Source: Cordia subcordata
Lineage: Eukaryota; Streptophyta; Magnoliopsida; Boraginales; Cordiaceae
Assembly (NCBI GenBank): GCA_028554755.1
Contig: JAPTOF010000014.1
Coordinates: 9,796,001-9,860,000, forward strand
Direction: 5' to 3'
Length of the DNA: 64,000 nt
Shown here: one piece after another, positions 24,412-35,375 of the stretch
Layout: each line of letters begins with the position of its first letter
Position numbering within the stretch: the first letter of the stretch is position 1
Translations under genes and position numbers: made by a program
Notes under the pieces: model-generated
Told to the model about the DNA's origin: nothing
The model's database searches: none
What the model saw: only the letters and a program-made list of their open reading frames with translations

Positions 24412-25770
24412 TAAGTCACCAAAGAAGAATATATTTGTTGAAATGTGCGTATCTTCATGATATTTCTAGGCTAAAATACCATCTCAGTGACAAAAGCTAT
24501 TACATATGAGTATTAGATATGATTTTAGTTCCCTCTGGATGAAAATATTGAATTTGCCCCTGAAATCACTTGTTCTTTGGCTATATTTCTAGTAAGGGTC
24601 CCAGATAAATTGGCTTATTCGAGGGGGAAAAGAAATAACCTCCACTATTTTTGATTCAAAGTGAACCTTAGCAATGTGGAGAGTTTTTGAGTCAAATGGC
24701 TTTTCTAGAACTAGTAAAAGCTTTTATGTGTACAAAAGGAGGTTATTACGTTTGCTCAGACCACTTTCTCGGATGCTACAATCTCCAGGCTTGGATTCTA
24801 AGATTGATTATGCATGCCTATATGTGTACAAATGTGCCATGGCAAGAGAAGAATATGAGACTTGGAGCTACAACTGAAGAAACAAATTATAGAGTACAAT
24901 CAAGAATGATGTAAGCAATAAAAATTTGCGTCAGCAGTAGGTATAGGAAAAGAAGATCAGTTGACACATATAGAAAATTATTGTATTTATTTAATATGCT
25001 CGTAATTTATTTACAGTCTTGTATGTGGATCGTTTTAACTTTTTTAAAGGGGTAGTAATGAGACTCAAACCTATTACTTGAATTGTGATACAAAGTTAAA
25101 TTACCGATTCGTCTGAAAGTTAATAATTTTTAAATGAGATGCTAACTTACTAATATGACATTATTTGTATTTCTAAAGACGAAGAAAACAAACTCCAAAG
25201 CATTAGAGCCTCAGGTAAATTGCATTCTTATGAATGCATATAAATAGTCAGGTCATTGCCCATCTGTAGAACACGAGAAGCAAAACTATGCTAGTTATCT
25301 GTTTAACTAACATAATTGAATTCCCACCTTGGCTGAAAACAAGATATGTCTAAGAAGGGCTGGTTCAGTTTTGCTGCATTTTGGCCTCTTGGCCTTGCTT
25401 GTTTGCAAGTGGATAGTAGATTCTCGAACAACCAACAAAATCAGCAACAGTGTGATTTCTTGTCTGAATTTCAGGAAAATTAACAAAATCTGATGCGAAA
25501 AAGTTCAAAAATTTGACACAAGGAAGCTGCAAACAACATCCTGGCAAAGCAAGCTTTATAAATTTACATTGTAAAACTTCCATTTAGCAGTCAGATCTCA
25601 GAACTAAAAGGGAAATAAGCTACCATACACGCCTTGCATTGCCTCAAATTGTATCATTTCCGGTACCAATTGCTTCCACAGGCTTCTTTTTTCCGGAGAC
25701 TCCAATTGAGATCCTCATTAATCAGTCACATGAAAGTTCAGCCGGTTAAGTTAAAGGAATGCAGCACCTT

Positions 25771-26976
25771 TCATTTAGAATGTTCCTTACCAGAATTTGG
25801 TGGCAAGTCTCTAACGCTTCTGGATCGGTTATAGGAGAATTGGTACATTAACTCCGGTTTCTTCTTATGCCTCCCTGGTTGAGACAAACGGGAATGACAA
25901 GATAGTATAGCAAGATCGTTCAGATCCTGCAATGGAGTGAGAACCTTCACGACTTCATCCATTGACGGGCAGGATTTGCTTAGGCAATTGGAAGTGACCT
26001 GAGAGACCTTCTGGACTCCTTTAAGGGAGTACTTCAACTCTAGACGAGGACCAACCAATTGATGGATTTTTTGCTTGTCAGCTAAATATGGCCAAGATCA
26101 CACAACTAGATTATGCTTCCCACTAGGGCTTTTTCATCCAGTGATCTCCCACCAGTTAAAATTTCCAAAAGTACAGCACCGAAGCTATAAACATCACTTT
26201 TGAAAGTCAAGTGACCTGTAAAAAATAGAAGACACTTTATTTTGATCATGATATATCCAAAAGCTTGCGCAAAAAATAAACTTCCTAATGATATATCATC
26301 AGGCTTCCTGTTAGCACAAAAGAATAATCATCTGAACTTGAGAGCTAAGCAGCTACCCCAAATATTCTTTTACAGGTCACAGAGATTATCTAATGATAAA
26401 GCTTAATTTCTTTGTATGGTGAATCAACATTTAAAGCACTTAGTTTAAAAAATGTTCCAAAGATTAATTGGAGTTCTTGTCAGAGCGCATAGCTTTAGTA
26501 AAAGGCCTCCGGCTTCAGAACAAGTGACCACTTATTTTGAGAGCAAATTTGGTCCCTATCGGAAATCTTTGCAGCAACTCAGGAAAGACTCACAGTGGGT
26601 TCGAACAAGATAAAAGAGGAACGTTCATAGACAGTTCATCACATACTCTGGTGCAGCATAGCCATATGTGCCAACAACCCATGAGAAACAAGCGTATCAT
26701 TTCCTTGAGGACCAGCTTTAGCCAGTCCAAAATCTTAAAGTTTCACATTGTATACCTACAGCATCCGCTTTGTTTTAGGGAAATCCAGCAGCGACTCAAT
26801 GATATAACTCATTGATATATCTAGAGATAGCAGCACATACTGAATCGAGCAATATATTTGATGCTTTGAAATCTCTGTAAATAACAGGTTCAGGGCCTCC
26901 ATGAAGAAAAGCTAAGCCTTTGGCTGCACCCAACACGATCTTAATCCTGTTCAACCACGTAAGAGGTATGGTAGCT
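25771..26976 (-). pseudogene. Receptor-like cytoplasmic kinase (PBS1-like, RLCK VII) pseudogene
   Basis: Three exon remnants read on the minus strand. Exon at 26976-26841 has '[20 protein letters not shown]' and the catalytic '[15 protein letters not shown]', with a GT donor. Exon at 26755 to about 26640 has 'DFGLAKAGPQGND' and the APE block ('YGYAAPEYVMN'), but a stop replaces the residue before DFG. Exon at 26215-25771, with an intact CAG acceptor, has '[20 protein letters not shown]', then a stop and frameshift, then 'SMDEVVKVLTPLQDLNDLAI' and a basic C-terminal tail. The retained introns show a DNA-level duplicate, not a retrocopy. The N-terminal lobe with the ATP-binding loop was not found up to 29086. 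Intact relatives act in immune and receptor signalling at the plasma membrane. Confidence 0.85.
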
Positions 26977-29086
26977 TCAATAATTTTTGAAACATCAGCA
27001 TATGTTTGATAGACAAAGCAGTATCAGTAACAGAGATGAATAAGGCAATGAAAGAGACAATTAAATTTTCCATCTTGAAAAAGCAAATTGTCACAAGAAA
27101 TTCTATGCATTTGTTGACTGATGATTAAAAAATTACTAGAGAAAATGAGATGCCAATATGCTATGAGTAGCTATCAGTCATGGCTGACTAAGTGGAGTGT
27201 TTTCTTGAAAACTGGCTAGAAGAGAACCCTCATCTTCAATAAATTGCATTCTCAGGGTTAATGGTCGTCCTGCTAGGCCTCGGCAGGGTTGTGCCAATGC
27301 TGTTTCTCTTTTTGCTTCAGTTTTTAAAAAAATTGACCAAGTATTCATGCTTATCTTTTAAAAATTTAGAGGATATATATTCTCTAAACAAGAAATATTT
27401 ATCTTGCTAGTCATATTAAAGAAAGACATAGATAATTGTAATTTCAAATGGTGACACTTCAAAATTCATTATCATAATTCATAAAACAATAACAGTGTCC
27501 GAGAAAGCCTACCTCTGCCTGTATTGAGCATTATCTCTTCATGATTTTCAATGTCCTGTTAACAGTGGCCGAGGCGCTTTGTTTTCGGATAGTGGTGGAT
27601 ATGGAAAGGATCATCAGTAGAGGTCTTTGCTTCATCAGGAGAGCACATCTCAGCGCTGCTAGGCGCTAGCATCAAGGTACCTTGTCTCTGTGTCTAAGCA
27701 TACACAAAAAAGAAAATTAAAAAAAAAAAAGAAAAGAAAAAGTAAGAATCAGAAAGGCATCTATAAATTACTTACAGGGGAACAGAAATTCTATGATGGT
27801 TCAAAGCAAATATAAGAAGCCATATCAAGTTGATAAGGAATTGAAGTTTCTGCAGAGGATAATAGCTTAAATTAAGCATTTAGTTATTCCATATCCGCGT
27901 GCCATTTGTTTTTAAGATCTATGGCCGGTTCCAAATGAAGTTGGCTTAAAACCAATGCTCCTCAATTCTCTAAATTCCACTAGACATTTTGTTAATGTTA
28001 TATGCAAAACAATAATAATCTAGAGAATTACTGTTCTTGATTCAACAGACCCTAAAATTTTCTTCTCTGTTGTACTATATGTGAATTGAAATGGAGCAAT
28101 TTAAGTCTAATCTTGCAAATTTTCAAGAACTCAGTCACAAATTAAAGATCAAATTAGCTTTTTCCTTGAAAACAACAAGCAAAACATTGCAAATAACTGT
28201 AATACCCAGCAAATAGAGAGGCCACGTGGGGGGTGCTGCATGCATACATATATACTTTGGCAGTGCGTGTGTGTGTGTTTGATTGGATGCATGCATATAT
28301 GTTAGGCGGTGTGTGTATGTGTTTGGCTGATTTGCTTTGCTTTAAGGTTGTTTACATATATATTCAAAAAAAAAAAACAGAAAACAGGAAAGAAAGCTCA
28401 TTTCTTTTCTTCCTCATTCTCTGCCGAGCCAAGTCTTCCACATTAATTCTGTCTACTCCTTTTTTTTTTGCAAGAATTGGAACAAACTAAGGGCAATATT
28501 AAGTTGGGCAACTTAGGTATGACCTTGTGAACCTATTTGAACAATGGATATATATATATATATATATATATATGTATTGTTAGCTGTAAATTTGTGAATC
28601 TATGTTTGAGTATTTTGTTTTAAATTGTGATGATTAAGAGGAAAAGATGAGTGAATTCTTGGTGTTATGAGTTTGTGCTGGAAGTTATGAGAGAGTTGCA
28701 TGCTTGTAAATGGTAAAATTGAAAAAAAAAAAAATTCAAGTAAAGTAGGATTTCACAAGTCTGGGGCTACTGTGTAGATAGTATGTAAGTGTGAAATGAA
28801 TTTCTTTTGACTTGATTAGTAAAGTATATATAAATGTATCTTTAAATTGAAGGCTACATGTTTACTGGTTTGAATTAATTAATTACGATATGTAGCATGT
28901 TGAGTAGTTCACAAATTGTTCAAGTTAGGTTGTTTGGAATTAAATTGCTTTGGTTGTATCGGAAATAATCAGGAAAATCACTATTTTATATACTTTTATA
29001 TGTTTTCTTTCTAAGAATTCCATTCTTTTATTATTGGCAGCATCAAGTAGCGTCGGAGACTAAGATTTAGAAGGAGGTTTTATTTT
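26977..29086. other. Intergenic region between the kinase pseudogene and the gypsy pair
   Basis: No gene is supported. A less AT-rich patch at 27540-27690 might be a remnant of an upstream kinase exon, but no kinase motif can be read in any frame. It also contains poly-A runs and a (TA)n tract. Confidence 0.55.
28548..28573. repeat. (TA)n microsatellite
   Basis: About 13 TA units. Confidence 0.9.
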
Positions 29087-30124
29087 TGTTAACAAACCAA
29101 ATAAGGTAAGTTGGATACTCCATCCGAACCACTTCCTAGAAGCTACTAGGGTTACCATATTCACTCCTTTCACCATTTTCTTGACTGTCTCTTTGAGTTA
29201 TATGGGTTATATGGCAAATAGATGTGCTTGGGACTGTGTTTGAGAACTGTGGATTTATGAAATTACATGTTAACCCCTGGAGCTGTGACACCCATTTAGC
29301 GGGTAAGACTGTCTGGTATTTGAGAAAGTGATGTGATTACTGTGCCCGTAGGTAGGAGATGGTTCACCATATAGAGATGTGGGGCCGCAGGTGGCTATAC
29401 TGTGCCCGGGTCGGTAGGAGATGGATCACCAGACCGGAAGGCGCCTAGGAGAGGAGGTCTAGGCCCAGTGTATTTGTGAACGGCGTAGAAGTATATTACA
29501 TATCACTGCTTCAGCGGATTTCTTTGTGATTTCTTTGTGAATTATGTTCCTAAAATGGTTATGAATGGTCTATATGGTACAAAAAATGATGATTTTGAGA
29601 TATGTTGCCTATAAATTTTCTGGTTTGAACGGTAAAGTGTATATTTTATCTTGCTTTTCTTTTTATGGTTATTAGGTATACGTGATGCGATGGTTTGTCC
29701 TGTTTTCTTGTCTTGGGACAGCCCTCAGCTTAACTCTAGGGTGTCCTTTTTACCGAGCTTGTTTGGCTCATGCCTTATTCTACATTGCAAAGGGTGGAGA
29801 GGCGGGATCATTGGGAGAGAACCAGTCATCAGATTTGGGTTGCGCCTGCCTTGATGAGTTTTGTCTTTGTCTTGGATGGTTAATGTAATATAATTTTGGA
29901 AGTGGTTTCTAGTATAATGTAAATCCTTTAGTACAGCTTGTGTGAATGTAATCTCAGCATTGTTGAATGATTATCTTTGGTGGAATGTGAATGCCTTGTT
30001 TTGGGCTTTTTTTGTCTACATGTATAGGTTTATACTGTATTTAGGTGTCTTCCTGCTACCTTGCGAGCTCATGCCTGCGGCATGTCACGCCCGAGGGTTG
30101 GTATTGGTAGCAGGGGGCGTGCCA
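29087..30124 (+). repeat. 5' LTR of gypsy copy A (about 1.04 kb)
   Basis: The LTR starts TGTTAACAAACC and ends ...GTGCCA, four bases before the primer site. It aligns over its length, in reverse orientation, with 33522-34485. Shared landmarks are GTTGGATACTCCATC, TGGCAAATAGATGTGCTTGG and ACATGTTAACCCCTGGAGC. The outer boundary is fixed by the point where similarity between the two copies begins. Confidence 0.83.
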
Positions 30125-30128
30125 GAGG

Positions 30129-30140
30129 TGGTATCAAAGC
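30129..30140 (+). promoter_or_regulatory. Primer binding site of gypsy copy A
   Basis: TGGTATCAAAGC, one mismatch from TGGTATCAGAGC, the site complementary to the initiator methionine tRNA used by many plant gypsy elements. Confidence 0.82.
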
Positions 30141-30270
30141 AATAGGTCATGACTTGTAAGGCGTAGAGTGTGGGTAGTTAGGTCCTTAGGGTGTTGGCCT
30201 TGTTTGTTGTGTTATATCCTTTTATTTGTTATCAAAATAGAAAGTTGTTGTTTGTTATGGTGTACAGGAT

Positions 30271-31460
30271 ATGGATCAAGGGGCTTTTGATGTCGAAATG
30301 GGTGACAATGTTCCCTTGGCTGAAGTTATGGAGGAACAGAGGAATAGGAGGACAAATAAACGCCCTCGGAAAGAATCGAGCTCACACCGTGCTATTGCCG
30401 AAAAGATGTTACAACAAATAACAGCCGGTATTTCCCAAATAGGTAGTAAAAGTCAGGGCTTAGAAGATACGGAGGCATTGAGGAGATTTAAAGAGAATCA
30501 TCCCCCAGAATTCAAAGGGAAGCACGATCCTCAAGAAGCGTATGAATAACTAGGAGCGATAAAGGATTTATGGAGTGTTTTGCGATTTCATGAAGCGACA
30601 AAGGTTCACTTTTCTACTAGTGTTTTCACAGGTCTTGTACGTTCATGGTGGCATCAGAAACGGTTTCAAGAGCCGAAAGATGTTGAATGGAAAAGATTTC
30701 GAGAACTCTTTGAAGCTAAATTTTATCCAGGGTCATACCGTGCCGATAAGATTCATGAGTTCTCTTTTCTAACTCAGGGCAATAGCACCATGAGTGAATA
30801 TTTTGATAAATTTATAGAATTAGCAGAGTTTGCTCCATATGTCCCAATTACTAGTCAAGAGCCGAAAAGTTTGAGAGAGGTCTTAAACCATCTATTCTTC
30901 AGTTCCTGGCTCCTCACTGTTGTAAGTAGTATGAAGATGTCTTGGAAACAACTTTAATAGCAAAAAGAGGAGAAAACTTGAAGAAATAACATTTCCAGAA
31001 GCTAGCATTTAGTGAAGGTAGAAAAAGGCCAGGAATGATACAGCAGAGTGCGCGGGTCTAATTCTAGTAATTCGAGGAGGCCTCCCGTCCAGCAATTCGG
31101 CTTCCAGCCTGGGCCATTTATTCCACGGCTTAGAGGACAGGAATTTCCACAAATATCGATGAGGCAGCAATTTGGAGATCAGGGTGCATTTCAGCAACCA
31201 ATTTGTGACAGTTGCGGATGATTTCATCCACAGAACCTTGCAGGAAATTGATTGGTGGGTGTTATAGGTGTGGGTCTACAGAGCATCGGGTGAAGAACTG
31301 CCTAAAGCCCTCTACAGTTGCACCACTGTCGTCTACTTCTCAGGCATATGATTCCTGGGGTTGTCACAGGTGTGGTTCATTGGAACATCGTGTTAGGAAT
31401 TGCTCGGAGGTGCAGCCCATCCAGCCATCTGTATCGAGTCAGGTTCGGCCCTCAATTTAA
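30271..31460 (+). pseudogene. Decayed gag gene of gypsy copy A
   Basis: It begins 'MDQGAFDVEMGDNVPLAEVM' at 30271. A stop at 30547-30549 interrupts the retrotransposon gag domain, which continues from 30580 ('RSWWHQKRFQEPKDVEWKRF', 'GNSTMSEYFDKFIELAEFAP') to another stop at 30957. Two CCHC zinc knuckles, 'CYRCGSTEHRVKNC' and 'CHRCGSLEHRVRNC', are readable at 31212-31460 in a third segment. At least three disabling changes are present. Gag would assemble particles and bind element RNA through the knuckles. Confidence 0.85.
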
Positions 31461-31650
31461 GTTCTATGGGGGTCGTTCTGTACGGTGTCTTGGATATAAG
31501 TGGTGTATCTAGTAGAAGTTCAATTTGAAACTCTACCTCACGCTCTGGGGGGTAATCCTGGGATATCATCTGGGAACACCTCCGAAAATTCTCAAACCAC
31601 TGGGATGTCTTCCAATTTCAGTTCCTTTTGCTCAGTAATTACCACATGAG

Positions 31651-31896
31651 CTAGGTATCCTGCACAGCCTTTTGTAGTAACTTCTGCGCCTTCAAAGCGG
31701 TGAAAATGCAAGGTGTCTGCAATTGCCTTCCCTGAATTTCAAATTCTGGCTCTCCTAGCAAACGGAATAAAATTTTCTTCGCAAAGCAATCCACGTGACC
31801 ATGATAAGCAGATAACCAATCCATCCCAAAGATAACATCAAAATCCTTCATGTCTAAGTTGATTAAATCAGCTAACAATTCCTTTTCCCCCCACAC
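31651..31896 (-). pseudogene. Aspartic protease fragment of gypsy copy B
   Basis: The frame contains 'DLINLDMKDFDVIFGMDWLS' followed by 'AYHGHVDCFAKKILFRL', the C-terminal block of chromovirus-type proteases upstream of reverse transcriptase. The active-site DTG/DSG segment is not in this frame. The fragment ends near the junction with copy A, and reverse transcriptase is absent. Confidence 0.82.
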
Positions 31897-32107
31897 GTAT
31901 TACATAGTTTCTGTAAATTATATCCATCATAATTGAGGCCCAAATGGGAGTTTCAACACACTATTCTATTCCCAACGGCTCAGATGTAACACCCAATAAT
32001 GATGCAAATGATGGGGATATAAAGGAATATGCGAACCCAGTGTTAAACAGAATATGAGCACAAACATTAAAAATTGGAAAAATATCTGTTACCATAGTGT
32101 TTGATGC

Positions 32108-33375
32108 CTATGCGTCCCCATATGTCATGGCATATACCCTAACCCTCGCCTGTGATCGCTGGCTACTACCCTTGGCCTCCGACTGCTGCACCAGCCTAAT
32201 CGCAGGGGGCCGAACTTGATTCGATGTAGATGGATGGATGGGTTGCGTCTTCGGGCAATTCCTAACATGATGTTCCAATGAACCACACTTGTAACAACCC
32301 CAAGGATCATATGTTTGAGAAGTAGATGGCTGTGGTGCAACTGTGGAGGGCTTTAGGCAGTTCTTCACCGATGTTCTGTAGACCCACACCTATAACACCC
32401 ACTAGTCAATTTCCTGCAAAGGTTCCGTTGGATGAAATCGTCCGCAACTGACACAAATTGGTCCCTGAAACGCACCCTGATCTCCAAATTGCTACCCCAT
32501 CGGTATTCGTGGAAATCCTGTCCTTTAAATCGTGGAATAAATGGCCGAGGCTGGAAGCCGAACTGCTGGACGGGAGGCCTTCTCGAAGTACTAGAACTAG
32601 ACCCGCTACTCTGCTGTATCATTCCTGATCTTCTTCTACCTTCACTAGATGCTAGCTTTTGGAAATGTTGTTTCTTCAAGTTTTCTCCTCTTTCTACTAT
32701 TAAAGCCGTTTCCAAGACACCTTCATATGACTTACAATGGTGAGGAGCCACGAACCAAAGAATAGATGGTTTAAGACGTCTCTTAAACTTTTCGGCTCTG
32801 GACTAGTATGGAGCAAACTCTGTTGATTCTGTGAATTTATCAGCATATTCACTTACAGTGCTATTGCCTTGAGTTAGAATAGAGAACTCATGAATCTTAT
32901 CGGCACGATATGACCCTGGATAAAATTTAGCTTTAAAGAGTTCTCGAAATCTTTTCCATTCAACATCTCTCGACTCTTGAGACTGTTTCTGATGCTACCA
33001 CAAACGTGCAAGACCTATGAAAACACTAGTAGCAAGGTAGACCCTTGTCGCTTCATCAAATCGTAAAACACTTCATAAATCCTCCATCACCCCCAACCAT
33101 TCATACGCTTCTTGAGGATCGTGCTTCCCTTTGAACTCTGGGGGATGATTCTCTTTAAATCTCCTAAATGCCTCCGCATCTTCTAAGCCCTGACTCTTAC
33201 TACCTGTTTGGGAAATACCGGCTGCTATTTGTTGTCACATCTTTCCAACAATGGCACGGTGCGAGCTAGATTCTTCCTGAGGGCGTTTATCTATCCTCCT
33301 ATTCCTCTGTTCCTCCATAACTTCAGCCAAGGGAACATTGTCACCCATTTCCACATCAAAAGCTTCCTGATCTAT
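32108..33375 (-). pseudogene. Decayed gag gene of gypsy copy B
   Basis: The position equal to the copy A start codon reads ATA at 33375-33373, so the start is lost. The frame is broken repeatedly. The segment 32751-32365 keeps 'FIQRNLCRKLTSGCYRCGST' and the next keeps the second knuckle 'CYKCGSLEHHVRNC' (32389-32108). It is collinear with copy A gag but diverged from it at many sites. Confidence 0.82.
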
Positions 33376-33505
33376 ATCCTGTACACCATAACAAACAACA
33401 ACTTTCTATTTTATTAACAAATAAAAGGATAAAACGCAGCAAACAAGGGCAACACCCTAAGGACTTAACTACCCACGTTCCACGCCTCACAGGTCATGAC
33501 CTATT

Positions 33506-33517
33506 GCTCTGATACCA
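33506..33517 (-). promoter_or_regulatory. Primer binding site of gypsy copy B
   Basis: On the minus strand this reads TGGTATCAGAGC, the exact initiator methionine tRNA primer site. Confidence 0.87.
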
Positions 33518-33521
33518 CCTC

Positions 33522-34485
33522 TGGCACACCCACTGCTACTGATACCAACACCCGAGTGTGACATGCCACAGGCATAAGCCCACAAGGCAGCAGGAAGACA
33601 CCTAAACACAGTATAAATGTGTACATGTAAACAAAAAAACCCAAAACAAGGTATTAACATTCCACCAAAGATAATCATTCAACAACGCTGAGATTACATT
33701 CACACAAGCTGTACTCAAGGATTTACGTCATACTAGAAACCACGCCAAATTTATATTACATTAACCATCCTAAACAAAGACAAAACTTTTCAAGGCAAGC
33801 GCGACTCAAATCCTATGACTGGTTCTCTCCTCGTGATCCCGCCTCTCCATCCTCTGTAAGGTAAAATAAGACATGAGCCAAACAAGCGCAGTAAGAAGGA
33901 CACCCCAGAGTCAGGCTCAGGGTCGTCCCAGGACAAGAAAACAAGACAAACCATCGTATCAGGTGCACTTAATAACCATTAAAAGAAAAGCAAGATAGAA
34001 TACATACTCTACCGTTCAAACCAGAAAATTTATAGGCAACATATCTCAGAATCATCATTTTTCGTACCATATAGATAATTCATAACTATTTTAGGAACAT
34101 AATTCATAAAGAATTCCCCTGAAGCTGTGATATATAATATACTTCTACGGCATTCACAAATACACTGGGTCTAGACCTTCCCGTTAGGCCCCTTCTGGTC
34201 TGGTGATCCATGTCCCACCGACCCGGGCACAGTAATCACATCACTTTTTCAAATACTAGGCAGTCTCACCTGCCAGATGGGTGTCACAGCTCCAGGGGTT
34301 AACATGTAATTTCATAAATTCACAATTCACAAACACAGTCCCAAGCACATCTATTTGCCATATAACCCGTATAACTCAAAGAGATAGTCAAGAAAATGGT
34401 GAAAAGAGTAAATACGGTAACCCTGGTATCTTCTGGGAAGTGGTTCAGATGGAGTATCCAACTTACCTTATTTGGTTTGTTAACA
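33522..34485 (-). repeat. 5' LTR of gypsy copy B (964 bp)
   Basis: On the minus strand it starts TGTTAACAAACC at 34485 and ends GTGCCA at 33522. It is shorter than the LTR of copy A by about 75 bp owing to small gaps. Base differences from copy A are spread evenly, so the two did not arise by a very recent duplication. Confidence 0.83.
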
Positions 34486-34864
34486 AACAGTTGTGGGGTA
34501 TTGAACAAACAGGCAAGTACACCTTATACGGTGTACCTGCAGGTGTAGTATATAATTTGCGCCTTTTCGTCTCTTTATCTTTTCTCTTTCTGTTAAGTAC
34601 TTATATGTCTTTCTAGGCTTAACCTATGGTCTGGGCCCAAGTCTCTGTCGGGCATTTTCCGTCTTTAGTTGTAAAAACAGGCTTGGCCCATGTCTATATG
34701 TATCTTCCATTCTTGTTAAGCCTGGACTGGATGTATTTGGGCAGTTCTACTGCCTAAGGCAAATTATAAGATGCATTTTCAATAAGGTACACCCTCATTT
34801 ATGTGGTTCTTTATATATTAAAAAAAAAAAAGAACACAACGAGTCATGTGCACAGATCTTTTTC

Positions 34865-35057
34865 TATCTCTGTTTTCTTTCTTTCTCTACATCTCTGTTC
34901 TCTCTCTCTCTTCGTCTCTTCTTTCTTTATGATTTGTTTCTTTATCTCTGCTTTCTCTCTTTCTCTACGTTTATGTTCTTTCTCTCTTTGTTTATATTCT
35001 TTCGTTATGATCTCTTTCTTTGTCTCTGTTTTCTCTCTCTCTACATCTCTGTTTAGT
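34865..35057. repeat. Pyrimidine-rich tandem repeat, period about 77 bp
   Basis: A CTCTGTTTTCTTTCTTTCTC-like block followed by TACATCTCTGTT or its variant recurs about three times (near 34869, 34946 and 35024). Strand asymmetry is strong: almost no G or A on the plus strand. Confidence 0.65.
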
Positions 35058-35105
35058 GAAATTTGTGACAATTGGTTCTGATGTTTGTGTATGTGTGCAT
35101 GTGTA

Positions 35106-35148
<43 letters not shown>

Positions 35149-35161
35149 ATATATATATATA
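35106..35161. repeat. (ATCT)n/(AT)n microsatellite
   Basis: About eleven ATCT units followed by about seven AT units. Confidence 0.92.
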
Positions 35162-35194
35162 AATTTGAAGGATTGGTATATATTTAGTATATTA

Positions 35195-35375
35195 TTGTTT
35201 GTTCAATATTTTATAACTATTTGTTTTGTAGCATTTTATTGTTTGTTCAGTGTTTTGTAACTGTTTGTTCAATAGACAATTATTGTTTGTTCAGTAGTAG
35301 TAGCATATCATTGTTTGTTCAGTGTTTTATAAGTGTTTGTTCTATAGGCTATTATTGTTTGTTCAGTAGTATATT
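35195..35375 (+). repeat. Array of TGTTTGTTCAGT motifs
   Basis: About seven copies or near-copies of TATTGTTTGTTCAGT, spaced unevenly by 20-35 bp. One inverted copy (ATTGAACAAACAG) lies at the opposite end near 34500, and related inverted copies lie at 47335-47425. Spaced motifs near the ends resemble the subterminal transposase-binding repeats of DNA transposons. Confidence 0.7.

Larger units (their letters stand above)
22175..25770. other. Intergenic region between MIR171 and the kinase pseudogene
   Basis: No gene is supported. The region contains a (TA)n tract, a low-complexity GATTGATTGATT/GACTTGACTT stretch near 23150-23275, and one Tourist-like MITE. Short open frames at 23459-23677, 23714-24001, 24674-24914 and 25365-25583 have no recognisable domain. 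Confidence 0.6.
29087..31510 (+). mobile_element. Truncated Ty3/gypsy element, copy A (LTR and gag only)
   Basis: Order: LTR, primer site, gag pseudogene with two CCHC knuckles, then an abrupt switch near 31510 into the oppositely oriented copy B. There is no protease, reverse transcriptase, integrase or 3' LTR. The methionine-tRNA-type primer site and CCHC knuckles fit a chromovirus-like gypsy lineage different from the element at 1-2756. Confidence 0.85.
31511..34485 (-). mobile_element. Truncated Ty3/gypsy element, copy B (inverted relative to copy A)
   Basis: Read on the minus strand from 34485: LTR, primer site, gag, two CCHC knuckles, protease fragment, then the junction with copy A near 31510. 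It keeps more of pol (protease) than copy A. Many stops and frameshifts are present. Together copies A and B form a large inverted repeat with the LTRs outermost. Confidence 0.83.

Noticed and set aside
24674..24914. Overlapping frames of 67 and 75 codons
   Set aside because: No domain, no splice partners, and both frames are open equally by chance.
27540..27690. Possible upstream exon of the kinase pseudogene
   Set aside because: No P-loop, VAIK or other kinase motif can be read in any frame.
35072..35260. Frame encoding serial 'IYLS' units
   Set aside because: It is the translation of the (ATCT)n microsatellite.
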